Positions 20,502 through 30,653 are shown, counted from the stretch's first letter. The stretch: 57,584 nt of DNA from Halalkalibacterium ligniniphilum (GCF_000334155.1 NZ_ANNK01000127.1:1-57584), one strand, 5' to 3'. Numbers and translations: made by a program. The notes: generated by a model not told the origin, from the sequence alone.

Positions 20502-20969
20502 AGCTTCTAGTATCTCTTCTTTTACTGCAATATGGACATCAATTTCTCCAATAATGCTCGTCAATGGAACCGTTACGTATGGATAGCTTGAATGAAACTT
20601 TGATTCTCCTTCATTAACGATTGGCGGTGTGACATCAATGATGCATGATTCTTTTGATAGCTCTGTAGCAGTGGTGCCAGCTACCCAATTTCCAAATTCT
20701 TGAACAGCACTCCACCCTATTTCATCTAGCTGCTGAATCTCCATACCACCCATCATTACACTTACGATCTTTTTGGCTGTCTCACTAGAAAACGTGCATA
20801 TAATTTGGCCACTTAATTCACCTTTTATACCTAAAATCACTGCAACATCTCTAGAAGGAACATTTCCCTTTCCAGCACTTGCCTTTAAGGGAGTAACCTC
20901 TACTCCAAGATGATTTGTTAAAATCCCTTTTGTCGCTCTGCTTATAGCGTTTACATGGTTTACATTCAT
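20496..20969 (-). CDS. cheX: CheX-like chemotaxis phosphatase
   Basis: A 157-residue CheC/CheX-family protein expected to remove phosphate from CheY-P. The helix with the E-x-x-N dephosphorylation motif is seen in VQEFGNWVAGTTATEL. The flanking KIVSVMMGGMEIQQLDEIGWSA and the C-terminal VTVPLTSIIGEIDVHIAV strands are typical of CheX. The ATG at 20969 lies after GGAGGATGTTATC; an ATG 15 bases upstream would place the ribosome site inside the gene. It stands alone: no other chemotaxis or flagellar gene is in the window, so its partner CheY is elsewhere. Confidence 0.82.
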   Translation of the reverse strand: MNVNHVNAISRATKGILTNHLGVEVTPLKASAGKGNVPSRDVAVILGIKGELSGQIICTFSSETAKKIVSVMMGGMEIQQLDEIGWSAVQEFGNWVAGTTATELSKESCIIDVTPPIVNEGESKFHSSYPYVTVPLTSIIGEIDVHIAVKEEILEAH

Positions 20970-21180
20970 GATAACATCCTCCATCAGCTAGAATGATTTG
21001 TACAATTCGTGCGTAGTCTGATAATAGAAAGATTCCTCGCAAAATTTGATAACTTAACCCTTGGACAACTCTATCTCATCCTTACCTAAAAAAGAAAAGG
21101 AGGTGTGCTAATCATGAAGTGAATGAATCGATTGGATGCATCGAACCGTTGAGTAAGGGGCTTTAAAATGAAGCATTATG

Positions 21181-21882
21181 TTAGTTAGGTATAGGTACTT
21201 CTTCTTGACCATTACGAATTTCATACCATTGCTCGCGAGCCATCTCGACAATTTTCGGTTCTGTGTGTCGATTTTTATGTTGAACAACCCTTGAAAAATA
21301 TTGAATAGCATCCTCTACACGTCCAACTCTACGGCTTAGCTCTCCAAGAAGATAAAGTAATTTCAACTCAGACATGTTCATGTCTTTAAAATCACCAGAT
21401 CGAAAAGAAGCGTTATACTTTTCCAACGCTCCAGTAAGAAAGCGCTGCTCCTGTTCTTCATCATTCCAAAATCGATACAGCCAAGCGAGCCGTAAACAAA
21501 GACCTGCAATGATCACATGCTTTTCTTTTTTTAAGTTCGCTGTGAGTATAGCAAGCTTATACACACGAATGACTTGCTCTACCGTCCGTTCTTGACCAAA
21601 ATCTTGAAACTTCCAATTTTTCAGTTTTGTTTTGATCGTCTCCATCGTTTCTGGTGGGAATGTTGATGAGAATGCTTCAGTAAACGCAAAGCCACAATTC
21701 GGACATACGTCAACCTCATAAAACATTGGGTTTAAAGTCGGATCTTTATATTCTGTACAAAAATCACTTTGAACGTGCTTCGTTCGAATAAAGCGGGAAC
21801 GTAAGCGCTTGGTATTAAAGGAATTTTGACATAGTAAACACGTTTTTTCTTTATCATACAAAGGCTCGATTACGACACTCAT
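21181..21882 (-). CDS. DUF2225 family protein
   Basis: A 233-residue cytoplasmic protein of the DUF2225 family, function unknown. An N-terminal zinc-binding part has CLLCQNSF (about residue 15) and CPNCGFAFTEAF (about residue 59). The rest is helical, with TPR-like helices such as LCLRLAWLYRFWNDEEQEQRFL and LYLLGELSRRVGRVEDAIQYFSRV. ATG 21882 has AGGGTG six bases upstream; two further in-frame starts lie within nine bases. It is a single minus-strand gene, divergent from the glycogen operon. Confidence 0.8.
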   Translation of the reverse strand: MSVVIEPLYDKEKTCLLCQNSFNTKRLRSRFIRTKHVQSDFCTEYKDPTLNPMFYEVDVCPNCGFAFTEAFSSTFPPETMETIKTKLKNWKFQDFGQERTVEQVIRVYKLAILTANLKKEKHVIIAGLCLRLAWLYRFWNDEEQEQRFLTGALEKYNASFRSGDFKDMNMSELKLLYLLGELSRRVGRVEDAIQYFSRVVQHKNRHTEPKIVEMAREQWYEIRNGQEEVPIPN

Positions 21883-22053
21883 CGTCATCACCCTAGTTAT
21901 TTTGATTTAGTTTGATTTTAGTATATTGAACTGGATTAGGCTAGTCTTTTTCCGCTTTTTTCGACATTTATGACTTTTTCCCTAAATTCTTTTACACAAA
22001 AAAATCAATCTTGATCCAAGAAAAGATTCCGTTTCTATAAAAGTTAATGGAAT

Positions 22054-22067
22054 GGTAAACGTTTTCC
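22054..22067 (+). promoter_or_regulatory. cre-like box upstream of glgC
   Basis: GGTAAACGTTTTCC keeps the CG centre and symmetric arms of a cre but differs from TGWAANCGNTNWCA at the first and last positions. It lies 42 bases upstream of the first possible glgC start. CcpA control is possible but less certain than for the perfect boxes at 3468 and 17143. Confidence 0.4.
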
Positions 22068-22108
22068 TTTGCATAGACATAATTGATTTGTTAACAAGAA
22101 AAAAATAA

Positions 22109-23299
22109 ATGATTGAGAAGCTAGAGAGCGAGGCGATTTGTTTGAGAGTAAAAAGAGAATGTGTAGGTATGCTTCTTGCCGGAGGTGAAGGAAAGCGTCT
22201 TGGTCAATTAACAAAAAAACTAGCAAAGCCTGCGATCCATTTTGGCGGGAAATATCGTATTATCGACTTTCCATTGAGCAATTGTACAAACTCAGGAATC
22301 GACACGGTTGGCGTGCTAACCCAGTATGAGCCACTTGCTTTAAATGGTCATATTGGTATTGGAAGTCCCTGGGATTTAGATCGAAACCACGGAGGCGTCT
22401 CGGTTCTTCCTCCTTTTATCGAAAAAAGTGGTGGATCTTGGTACCAAGGAACTGCAGATGCGATATTCCAAAACATTTGTTTTATTGAACAATATGACCC
22501 AGACTACATCCTCATCTTATCAGGTGATCATATTTATAAAATGAATTACGCAACCATGCTTGCTTTTCATAAAAGACATCAAGCAGATGCAACCATCTCG
22601 GTTATCGAGGTTCCTCTCGATGAAGCAAGTCGATTTGGCATTATGAATACGGATGACCAGTCACAAATTACCGACTTTACTGAAAAACCAGCTAAACCGA
22701 AAAGCAACTTAGCATCGATGGGTGTTTATATATTTAATTGGCCTTTACTAAAAGCTTATTTATTAAATGATGCTGAGAACGAACATTCCACTCACGATTT
22801 TGGAAAAGATATAATTCCTAAAATGCTGCAGGAGCAAAAAAAGCTTGTTGCTTTCTCCTACCACGGTTACTGGAAAGATGTAGGAACAGTAAAAAGCTTT
22901 TGGGAAGCAAATATGGATCTTCTGAAAGAGAAACCATCCTTGAAATTAAACGACCCAAACTGGCGGATCTATTCTGTTAATCGAAATCATCCTCCTCAAT
23001 ACTTATCTCCTACAGCAGCGGTATCATGCTCTCTCGTCAATGAAGGTAGTATGATTCACGGTCACATTCATCACTCCATCCTCTTTGATGCCGTACATGT
23101 TGGCGAAAATTCGACGGTGACAGATTCTGTCATTTTTCCAAATGTTCATATCGGGAAAAATGTCAACATTAACCGAACGATCATTAATGAAGGAGTCATC
23201 ATTCCTTCAGGTACAACCCTAGCACCAAGCCATCCCGACGATATTCTTGTCGTTGATCATGAGACTCAGCTACAGCACTCATTTGCAGTAAATGGATAG
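22109..23299 (+). CDS. glgC: Glucose-1-phosphate adenylyltransferase, catalytic subunit
   Basis: ADP-glucose pyrophosphorylase GlgC, making ADP-glucose from ATP and glucose 1-phosphate, the committed step of glycogen synthesis. The nucleotidyltransferase motif [23 protein letters not shown], the [16 protein letters not shown] block, WYQGTADAI and [13 protein letters not shown] are present, with a C-terminal left-handed beta-helix. The ATG at 22109 lacks a ribosome site; homologues begin about 15 residues later, and TTG 22142 after GAGG is an alternative start. First gene of glgC-glgD-glgA-glgP. Confidence 0.93.
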   Translation: MIEKLESEAICLRVKRECVGMLLAGGEGKRLGQLTKKLAKPAIHFGGKYRIIDFPLSNCTNSGIDTVGVLTQYEPLALNGHIGIGSPWDLDRNHGGVSVLPPFIEKSGGSWYQGTADAIFQNICFIEQYDPDYILILSGDHIYKMNYATMLAFHKRHQADATISVIEVPLDEASRFGIMNTDDQSQITDFTEKPAKPKSNLASMGVYIFNWPLLKAYLLNDAENEHSTHDFGKDIIPKMLQEQKKLVAFSYHGYWKDVGTVKSFWEANMDLLKEKPSLKLNDPNWRIYSVNRNHPPQYLSPTAAVSCSLVNEGSMIHGHIHHSILFDAVHVGENSTVTDSVIFPNVHIGKNVNINRTIINEGVIIPSGTTLAPSHPDDILVVDHETQLQHSFAVNG

Positions 23300-23345
23300 A
23301 GCCTTTCAAAAAATATAGGAATTGTTTGAAATGAGGGAAGAAAAA

Positions 23346-24452
23346 ATGGAAAAAATGATGGGAGTCATCAATTTAGATAATGAGCAAGACCTGCTCCAAG
23401 AATTAACTTATTTTCGCTGTGCCGCTGCAGTTCCATTTGCTGGACGTTATCGACTTATCGATTTTGTGCTCTCCAATATGGTGAATGCAGGAATCAGTGA
23501 AATCGCCGTTTTTGCCAGAAAAAAATACCGTTCATTGATGGATCACCTTGGGACAGGGGCACAGTGGAACTTAAATCGTAAGCGAGGGGGATTGTTCATT
23601 TTGCCCCCTGATTGGAATGATCCCACTGATATCTCGAAAGGCGATCTCCAGCATTTTCACAATAACCGAGATTATTTCAAGCGAGGCTCAGCCGAGTATG
23701 TATTAATAAGCGGCAGCCAGCATGTATGCAACATTGATTACAATGAACTCTTTTTACAGCATCTTGAGACCCGTGCCGATGTAACCGTAGTCTATCAAAC
23801 CGTTCCTTTATTAGAGGAAAGCAGTCATTATGCCACGAAACTAGAATTCACTCAAAATGGAAGGCTTTCAAGTTTAACAAATGATTTGAACAATCCTCAT
23901 CTTTATATGAAAATGTACCTTATCCGAAAAGAGCTTTTATTAGAGATCGTTAATCATTGCATCGGCCGACAAAAACAAAACATTTTCTACGATGGCATTG
24001 GTGAAAACCTGTCCCAGCTCAATGTTCACACGTATCAATACAAAGGATATTTGTCGGTCATCTCTTCTGTTGAGAGCTACTATAAACATAGCATGGCATT
24101 ACTAAAATCAGAGGGATACAAACAATTATTTGTCAACCGTCCCCCAGTCTACACGAAGGTAAAAGATGAACCCCCGGCAAAATATTTAAAGAGTTCAAAG
24201 GTATTCAACTCACTCATCGCGAATGGTTGTGTGATTGAAGGGCATGTAGAAAATTCGATTCTTTTCCGAGGAGTCTATGTAGAAAAAGGGGCTTCGATCA
24301 ACAATTCCATCATCATGCAACGGTGTGAAATTCAAGCAGGTACGACACTCGACCATACCATTCTTGATAAAGACATTTACATCTCTCCAAATCGCACATT
24401 TGCTGGAGCACCGGAGCAGCCCTTCGTCATTGCGAAGCGAAAAGCGATGTAA
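23346..24452 (+). CDS. glgD: GlgD, second ADP-glucose pyrophosphorylase subunit
   Basis: A GlgD protein of about 368 residues, homologous to GlgC but lacking the N-terminal GGxGxRL catalytic loop: the region reads GVINLDNEQDLLQELT, which is typical for GlgD. It keeps FAGRYRLIDFVLSNMVNAG, YRSLMDHLGTGAQWNLNRKRGG and the beta-helix tail. In Bacillus GlgD associates with GlgC and stimulates it. ATG 23346 follows GGGAAG; earlier in-frame starts (ATG 23331, TTG 23322) cannot be excluded. It begins 46 bases after glgC. Confidence 0.9.
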   Translation: MEKMMGVINLDNEQDLLQELTYFRCAAAVPFAGRYRLIDFVLSNMVNAGISEIAVFARKKYRSLMDHLGTGAQWNLNRKRGGLFILPPDWNDPTDISKGDLQHFHNNRDYFKRGSAEYVLISGSQHVCNIDYNELFLQHLETRADVTVVYQTVPLLEESSHYATKLEFTQNGRLSSLTNDLNNPHLYMKMYLIRKELLLEIVNHCIGRQKQNIFYDGIGENLSQLNVHTYQYKGYLSVISSVESYYKHSMALLKSEGYKQLFVNRPPVYTKVKDEPPAKYLKSSKVFNSLIANGCVIEGHVENSILFRGVYVEKGASINNSIIMQRCEIQAGTTLDHTILDKDIYISPNRTFAGAPEQPFVIAKRKAM

Positions 24453-24487
24453 CTTTCGTATTACTTTATTTTATAAAGGAGCTGGAC

Positions 24488-25921
24488 TTGTTGAATGTAT
24501 TGTTTGTCGCATCTGAATGCACGCCTTTTTTTAAAACGGGTGGGCTAGCCGATGTGGTTGGTTCCCTACCGAAAGCTCTAAAAAAAGAAGGGGTATATGC
24601 TTCCGTTATTCTTCCTAAATACAAGCAGTTACCAGAGACATGGCAGCAACAGCTTGTTCAAAAAGCTATCTTTACAGTTCCTGTAAAATGGAGAAACCAA
24701 TATTGTGGCCTTGAACAACTTGTCCATGAAGGTATTACCTATTATTTTATTGATAATCAATTTTATTTTTATCGTGAAACATTATATGGACAGTTTGATG
24801 ATGCTGAACGATTCACTTTTTTTACCCATGCTGTACTAGCTGCACTTCCACAACTAGATAGGTACCCAGACCTTGTCCATTGCCATGACTGGCAAACTGG
24901 ACTCATTCCAGCCTATATGAAAACAGGCCATGTGCAAAATCCGCTTCCTGCCATTTTTACGATTCACAATCTGCGCTATCAAGGTAGCTTCCCGCCTTCT
25001 ATCTTTGAAGAATTGCTTCATTTTAACCGAGAGCATTTTGCAGGACTTGAAATGAATGGGGCGATTAACCTTTTAAAAGGTGCCCTTGTCCATGCAGATT
25101 GGGTTACAACCGTGAGTCCTACCTATGCGAACGAAATCCAAACAAAAATTGGTGGTGAAGGTCTCCATCACGTTTTGGCAATGAAGCGTGACAGCTTATC
25201 AGGGATCTTAAATGGCATTGATGAAGACGATTTTAATCCAGAAACTGATCCAAACCTTACGAAAAATTACAAACAGCATCCAAAGAAAAAAAGAGAAAAC
25301 AAACAGCTCCTTCAAAAAAAGTTTGGGTTACCTCCTTCAAAAAAAATACCACTCATTGCGATTGTGTCTCGTCTTGCGGAAGAAAAAGGATTAGCTTTAA
25401 TAGCGAGTGTCCTCCATGAATGGATGACCAATTCTTCCTTTCAGCTCATTGTGCTCGGTACAGGAGAGCCTCACTTCGAACGCACGTTAAGTGAGGCAGC
25501 ACAAACGTACCCTGAACAGATCGGAGTAAAGTTCACATTTAATGAAGGGTTGGCTCGCCAGGTCTATGCTGCAGCTGATTTTTTGCTTATGCCTTCTCAA
25601 TTTGAACCGTGTGGACTAAGTCAACTCATCGCCATCAAATATGAGACGGTTCCAATCGTCAGGGAAACAGGTGGCTTAGCGGATACCATCCAATCATTCA
25701 ATGAACATACAGAAGAAGGTAATGGATTTAGCTTCAAGAATTACAACGCAGATGACATGCTCTATACGATTCGCCGGGCCCTCTCTTTTTACAAAGATGA
25801 AAAAGCATGGTCACAGCTTCTTAGAAACATCTATCGTACAAAAGTTGGCTGGAATATTTCAGCAAAGCAATATAAAAAGCTGTATCAACAGCTTGTCTCA
25901 AAGGGAGAGTTCATGCAATGA
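24488..25921 (+). CDS. glgA: Glycogen synthase
   Basis: A 477-residue GT5 glycosyltransferase that extends alpha-1,4-glucan from ADP-glucose. The N-terminal ADP-glucose motif CTPFFKTGGLADVVGSLPKAL is intact; later come HCHDWQTGLIPAYMK, the FTIHNLRYQG block, and the C-terminal retaining-GT site LMPSQFEPCGLSQLIA with the catalytic Glu. The start is TTG at 24488 after AAAGGAG; a second TTG follows at once. The stop overlaps the glgP start by four bases (ATGA), so the two are translationally coupled. Confidence 0.94.
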   Translation: MLNVLFVASECTPFFKTGGLADVVGSLPKALKKEGVYASVILPKYKQLPETWQQQLVQKAIFTVPVKWRNQYCGLEQLVHEGITYYFIDNQFYFYRETLYGQFDDAERFTFFTHAVLAALPQLDRYPDLVHCHDWQTGLIPAYMKTGHVQNPLPAIFTIHNLRYQGSFPPSIFEELLHFNREHFAGLEMNGAINLLKGALVHADWVTTVSPTYANEIQTKIGGEGLHHVLAMKRDSLSGILNGIDEDDFNPETDPNLTKNYKQHPKKKRENKQLLQKKFGLPPSKKIPLIAIVSRLAEEKGLALIASVLHEWMTNSSFQLIVLGTGEPHFERTLSEAAQTYPEQIGVKFTFNEGLARQVYAAADFLLMPSQFEPCGLSQLIAIKYETVPIVRETGGLADTIQSFNEHTEEGNGFSFKNYNADDMLYTIRRALSFYKDEKAWSQLLRNIYRTKVGWNISAKQYKKLYQQLVSKGEFMQ

Positions 25922-28350
25922 CAATGGATAAAGCCACCTTCACACGTAAATTTTGCGATCGGCTATTGTTAGTATTTGGAAAAAAGGTTGATAACGCAAC
26001 ACCGCTTGAAGTATTTCAAACCGTTGGGCTTTTAATTCGAGACATCCTCAAACATAAATGGAAAAAAACTGAGGACATGTATCAACAGAGCAAGGAAAGG
26101 CAAGTATACTATTTCTCAATGGAGTTCCTGTTAGGGCGCTTGCTTTATTCAAATTTACTTAACACTGAAATGTATGACGTTTGTAAAGAAAGCATTGCAG
26201 AAATGGGGTTTAACTTTGAGGAAATTCTTTCTCAAGAACATGACCCGGGCCTTGGCAATGGTGGCCTTGGCCGACTAGCAGCATGCTTCCTCGATTCTCT
26301 TGCATCACTAGAATTACCTGGGCATGGCTGTGGAATCCGCTATAAATACGGTCTCTTTCAACAAAAAATGGTGGACGGCTATCAAGTCGAACTCCCTGAT
26401 TATTGGTTAGAGGAAGGCTATGTGTGGGAAACAAAGCGTCTAGATAAGACGGTAGAAGTTCGTTTTGGTGGTGAAGTCAAAACAAGTGTAGAAAATGGGC
26501 GCCTCTCATTTCATCATCACAATTATGAACGGGTACTTGCCATTCCATATGATATTCCAATCGCTGGATATCAAAATAATACCGTCAATACACTCAGGCT
26601 TTGGAGTGCCGAGTCTACCTCAAACGACTTTCATTTTCATTCATCTGATCGAAATGACTACTACCATTACTTAGACTACAAGCAATCGGTTGAACAAATC
26701 TCAGAGTTTCTTTATCCCGATGATTCCTACTTTGAAGGAAAGCTTTTAAGACTTAAGCAACAATACTTTCTCGTCTCAGCAGGCTTACAAAGCATTTTGC
26801 GTCACTTCAAAGAGCGCAATCAACAACTATCTCTCATCCCTGACAGAATTTGTATTCAAATCAATGATACTCATCCAAGCCTTGTCGTTCCTGAGCTAAT
26901 GAGACTGCTTTTAGATGAAGAAAACCTTAGTTGGGAGGAAGCATGGACGATTACAACGAAATCGGTGGCCTACACAAATCATACGACAATGAGTGAAGCG
27001 CTTGAAAAATGGCCTGTCCATATGATGAAATCACTCCTTCCACGTATTTACATGATTATTGAAGAAATTAATGAGCGTTTTTGCCAGCAGCTTTGGCATG
27101 ACTTCCCCCAACTTCGTGATCAAATTTCAGACATGGCGATCATTTCCTTTGAACAGGTTCATATGGCCCACCTTGCGATTGTCGGCAGCTCAAGTGTGAA
27201 TGGGGTTGCAAAGCTTCATACTGAGATTTTAAAGAAAAGTGTAATGAAACCTTTCTATACGGCCTTTCCAAAAAGATTCACAAACAAAACAAATGGTATT
27301 TCCCATCGCCGCTGGCTTTTAAGTGCCAATCCTAACCTAGCTGATCTCATTTCAAATATCATTGGAAAAGGCTGGATAAAGGAACCAAAAGAATTAATTG
27401 GTTTGCTAAAATACGCAAATGATGCTTCTGTACAAGAGCAAATCGCAAAGGTAAAGCAAGAAAATAAAACAAAGCTGGCGAATTTTATTCAAGAGCACTA
27501 CCATTTGACCATTGACGCTCATTCCATGTTTGACGTCCATATTAAACGTCTTCATGGGTATAAACGGCAATTGTTAAATACGTTTCACATCCTTCACCTC
27601 TATCAGGTGATTCGGGCTCATCCTCATGTAGACATGGCTCCAAGAACGTTTATTTTTGCGGCCAAAGCTGCTCCAAGCTATCATTTTGCGAAAAAAGTCA
27701 TAAAGCTTATAAATGCAACAGCCAATAAAATCAATCAAGATCCGATCGCCCGTGACAAACTAAAAGTGATTTTTCTAGAAAATTACAATGTGTCGCTGGC
27801 TGAAAAAATTATTCCAGCAGCTGATGTTAGCGAGCAAATCTCTACAGCCAGCAAAGAGGCTTCAGGAACTGGAAATATGAAGCTTATGATGAATGGTGCA
27901 CTTACGCTTGGAACGTTAGATGGTGCGAATGTTGAAATAAAAGAAATGGTCGGCCCAGATAATATATTTACATTTGGCTTAACGGCTGACGAGGTGCTTG
28001 CTTTTCAAGAAAGGGGAGCGTATCGTTCCCGTGATATTTATAATGGTGATCAACGCATTCGCACATTGCTAGACCAGCTTGTTCATCCATTTCTTACAAA
28101 TGATGATGTGGAGTTTAAGGATATTTATTACAACCTCCTCTATAATAATGACGAGTATTTTGTGTTAAAGGACTTTGATTCTTATTTGGAGGCACATGAG
28201 CTTGTCGAGCAAGCCTATCGCAACAACCAAGACTGGTTAAAAAAGAGCATCACCAATATTGCCCACTCTGGTAAATTTTCCAGTGATCGAACGATTTCAG
28301 ATTACGCAAGTGAAATTTGGAACATACATCCGATTTCTATTCAGGAGTAG
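25918..28350 (+). CDS. glgP: Glycogen phosphorylase
   Basis: An 810-residue GT35 phosphorylase releasing glucose 1-phosphate from alpha-1,4-glucan with phosphate and pyridoxal phosphate. Visible are YFSMEFLLGRLL, the DPGLGNGGLGRLAACFLDSLA block, NDTHPSLVVPELMRLL, and the PLP site EASGTGNMKLMMNGALTLGTLDGANVEI with the Schiff-base lysine. Length is standard. ATG 25918 overlaps the glgA stop. Last gene of the operon, ended by the hairpin at 28453-28488. The usual branching enzyme GlgB is not encoded in the operon or elsewhere in the window. Confidence 0.95.
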   Translation: MTMDKATFTRKFCDRLLLVFGKKVDNATPLEVFQTVGLLIRDILKHKWKKTEDMYQQSKERQVYYFSMEFLLGRLLYSNLLNTEMYDVCKESIAEMGFNFEEILSQEHDPGLGNGGLGRLAACFLDSLASLELPGHGCGIRYKYGLFQQKMVDGYQVELPDYWLEEGYVWETKRLDKTVEVRFGGEVKTSVENGRLSFHHHNYERVLAIPYDIPIAGYQNNTVNTLRLWSAESTSNDFHFHSSDRNDYYHYLDYKQSVEQISEFLYPDDSYFEGKLLRLKQQYFLVSAGLQSILRHFKERNQQLSLIPDRICIQINDTHPSLVVPELMRLLLDEENLSWEEAWTITTKSVAYTNHTTMSEALEKWPVHMMKSLLPRIYMIIEEINERFCQQLWHDFPQLRDQISDMAIISFEQVHMAHLAIVGSSSVNGVAKLHTEILKKSVMKPFYTAFPKRFTNKTNGISHRRWLLSANPNLADLISNIIGKGWIKEPKELIGLLKYANDASVQEQIAKVKQENKTKLANFIQEHYHLTIDAHSMFDVHIKRLHGYKRQLLNTFHILHLYQVIRAHPHVDMAPRTFIFAAKAAPSYHFAKKVIKLINATANKINQDPIARDKLKVIFLENYNVSLAEKIIPAADVSEQISTASKEASGTGNMKLMMNGALTLGTLDGANVEIKEMVGPDNIFTFGLTADEVLAFQERGAYRSRDIYNGDQRIRTLLDQLVHPFLTNDDVEFKDIYYNLLYNNDEYFVLKDFDSYLEAHELVEQAYRNNQDWLKKSITNIAHSGKFSSDRTISDYASEIWNIHPISIQE

Positions 28351-28452
28351 ATTTTTAAAAGTGGTGACAAGCGCTGGAAAGGCTAACAATGAAAGCGGTC
28401 TTGAGCCACTGGTCCCTGGGTTAGGTTTTAAAATGGTCCTTTCTCAACGCAT

Positions 28453-28488
28453 AAAAAAGGATGCTCTCAACCGAGAACATCCTTTTTT
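28453..28488. terminator. Bidirectional terminator between glgP and the phosphodiesterase gene
   Basis: AAAAAAGGATG pairs with CATCCTTTTTT, and CTC/GAG inside. It ends the plus-strand glycogen operon and the converging minus-strand gene, whose stop codon overlaps it. Confidence 0.85.
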
Positions 28489-29248
28489 AGCTTCTGTTAT
28501 TGTGTAGACCTTGAATTTCGTCACGAAGCATTAAAGCCTTATGAGGGTAGTCGGTAAAAATTCCAGAAACCCCCCATGTGAATAAACGGCGCAATGCTGA
28601 CTCCTGATTCACCGTATAGGGACGTAAATGAATTCCTTCATTTTGTAAGATTTGTACCTCTTCTTTCAGCACTGAACGATAATTCACATGATAACCCGTC
28701 GTACCGATTGCTTTAAGGTAAGGCTTGGGATTGAATAGAGCTGCCATGACGATGATCCCTGTTTTTATCATTGGCTTTGCTTCAAGAAGCATTTTGACAA
28801 GCACATGATCAAAGGAGGATACAATGACTCTCTCGTTCATTTTGTAGCGTTCAAGTAGAAAAAGAAGCTTTTCAAGCAAAATCGTTCGGTCTTCCGCGAC
28901 ACCTTTTAACTCAATATTTAGTCGTAAATCATGCCCTTGAGCCCATTGAAAAACCTCTTCCAATGTAGGAATCGACTCACGCTTGAATTTTCGATGGAAC
29001 CATCGTCCAGTACTTAATTTTTTAAGCTCGATCACGGTTTTATTGCGAACAAGACCATTTCCATCTGTCGTGCGCCCAAGTGTTAAATCATGAATAATGA
29101 CAGGAACATGATCTTTACTTAGCTGCACATCAAATTCAATTCCATCAACCCCTAATGATTCTGCTGCTTTAAAAGCAACCATTGTATTTTCAGGATAATC
29201 ACTCGACACACCTCGATGAGCAATGATCTGCGTCCAATTTTTCTCCAT
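28487..29248 (-). CDS. Glycerophosphodiester phosphodiesterase
   Basis: A 253-residue cytoplasmic GDPD-family enzyme splitting glycerophosphodiesters to glycerol 3-phosphate and an alcohol. The catalytic opening IIAHRGVSSDYPENTMVAF, the metal-binding DGIEFDVQLSKDHVPVIIHD and the RLNIELKG strand are present; TTDGNG follows the second His. No signal peptide, so it resembles the YqiK/UgpQ type and not secreted GlpQ. The ATG follows AAGGAGCAGAG. Single gene convergent with glgP. Its product would feed the GlpD pathway encoded in this window. Confidence 0.9.
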   Translation of the reverse strand: MEKNWTQIIAHRGVSSDYPENTMVAFKAAESLGVDGIEFDVQLSKDHVPVIIHDLTLGRTTDGNGLVRNKTVIELKKLSTGRWFHRKFKRESIPTLEEVFQWAQGHDLRLNIELKGVAEDRTILLEKLLFLLERYKMNERVIVSSFDHVLVKMLLEAKPMIKTGIIVMAALFNPKPYLKAIGTTGYHVNYRSVLKEEVQILQNEGIHLRPYTVNQESALRRLFTWGVSGIFTDYPHKALMLRDEIQGLHNNRS

Positions 29249-29423
29249 TTGGCTCTGCTCCTTTTCTTACTCTACATACTATTTATGCAAATACATAACT
29301 GTCTTGTCTTAGTACGCCCATTATTCTTTAATTTACGAAATCGTATGAGAAGAAAACAAGAACATTATCATCCCTTAAAGCACTGATCTTTACGACAAAA
29401 GTATGGACAAATAAAGCCATTTG

Positions 29424-30653
29424 TTAGTCTGAATCTTTCTCCATCCATTTTAACAGTTTTAATTCCATATAAAGATTTACCTTCTCTTTCATATCTTTGA
29501 GCTGCAGCCCTGTTAGCTCGATCATTCGTCTGACTCGGTAATTCAATGTATTAGGATGGACATGTAAAATAGACGCTGCTTCGTTCATGCGGCAATCCAC
29601 ATCCAATAATGTCTCAAGTGTTTTGGTTAATTCTGTTTGCTGCTTTTTGTCATATTGAACAAGAGTTTTCAATGTCTCACTTTGAAACCACATGTAAGTA
29701 TCTTTGGGTAGGCTTAAAAAGAGACGATAAAATCCGAGTTCATCAAAAAAGCGTTTACCTCGTAACTCTTGATCAAATACCTTTTTTAATTGGACAACCT
29801 CTTTTGCCTCCTGTTTGCTCTTTGCCAAATGTTCGAGTGTATCGCACACTCGACCAATGCCCCAATAAACAGTTGATTGTGGCTCTTGCTCCTGCCATGA
29901 TTTTTCCCAATTCACTCCAAATTCCTCTAGCTCATTTTCCATGAAAGCAGCATTTGTATGTGTGGAGACGAAAACAATCCAGCTGTCTTCAATGAACGCT
30001 GCAAAGGAGACATGAAGCTTTGATTTAACGCGTTCTGTAATAAAAGTCAACACCTGATCCTTTTCCTGCGAGATGGTCGTCGAACATTCAAAATGAATGA
30101 CCGCTCCTTTCGTTGGGATCGGCACCTGTAATGTACGAAGAACCTCCTGTGCTGCATGATTAGATATGGAACCACGAAACAACTTTGTCCAAACAGACTC
30201 CTGCTTTTTTCGACGCTGATGACGATTTTCCTGTTCTTTTAAGATCATCTGTTTAATAACCTCGACAACCTTTTTAAGGTAATCCAGTTCTTTGTTCCCT
30301 AATGGCTGCACAAGCTCAAGTGCCCATATGTACCCGAGCACATAGCGCTCATTTCGAATCGCCACAGCGATCCGCTCTCCAAGCCCCACCTCTAATATAC
30401 CTGGAATACGCAACGGCTCATCAGATTGATTGAGCTGCTGCAGCGTTCCATTTTGCCATAGCCTTTGAATGACTTCATCTGGCACTTGTCGATTCATAAT
30501 TGTGCTAATTCGAGCCTGGTCTGTTTCTCGTTTATGCTTACTATATGCAAGCAAACGATGCTTACGGTCTTCTAATGTTATGGCACATTCAAGTGTCTGA
30601 CTTAATACATCAATTGCCTCTTGCAAGCTTTCAAATGATTCTTTCTCTTTCAT
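29424..30653 (-). CDS. PucR/CdaR-type transcriptional activator
   Basis: A 409-residue regulator with an N-terminal sensor part that has GAF-like features (CAITLEDRKHRLLAYSK, RIAVAIRNERYVLGYIW), a middle GGDEF-like CdaR segment, and a C-terminal PucR helix-turn-helix: MNEAASILHVHPNTLNYRVRRMIELTGLQL. Related proteins control purine, proline or sugar-diacid use. The ATG is preceded by GAAGGGATAAG. It lies downstream of the ycsA-FAH pair on the same strand but is separated by a strong terminator; control of that pair is a reasonable guess and no more. Confidence 0.8.
   Translation of the reverse strand: MKEKESFESLQEAIDVLSQTLECAITLEDRKHRLLAYSKHKRETDQARISTIMNRQVPDEVIQRLWQNGTLQQLNQSDEPLRIPGILEVGLGERIAVAIRNERYVLGYIWALELVQPLGNKELDYLKKVVEVIKQMILKEQENRHQRRKKQESVWTKLFRGSISNHAAQEVLRTLQVPIPTKGAVIHFECSTTISQEKDQVLTFITERVKSKLHVSFAAFIEDSWIVFVSTHTNAAFMENELEEFGVNWEKSWQEQEPQSTVYWGIGRVCDTLEHLAKSKQEAKEVVQLKKVFDQELRGKRFFDELGFYRLFLSLPKDTYMWFQSETLKTLVQYDKKQQTELTKTLETLLDVDCRMNEAASILHVHPNTLNYRVRRMIELTGLQLKDMKEKVNLYMELKLLKWMEKDSD

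Noticed and set aside
21095-21125. AAAAGGAGGTG followed by ATG AAG TGA and another ATG on the plus strand
   Set aside because: The frames are two and nine codons long with no similarity to anything, and the region is only the downstream side of the DUF2225 gene; not supported as a gene.
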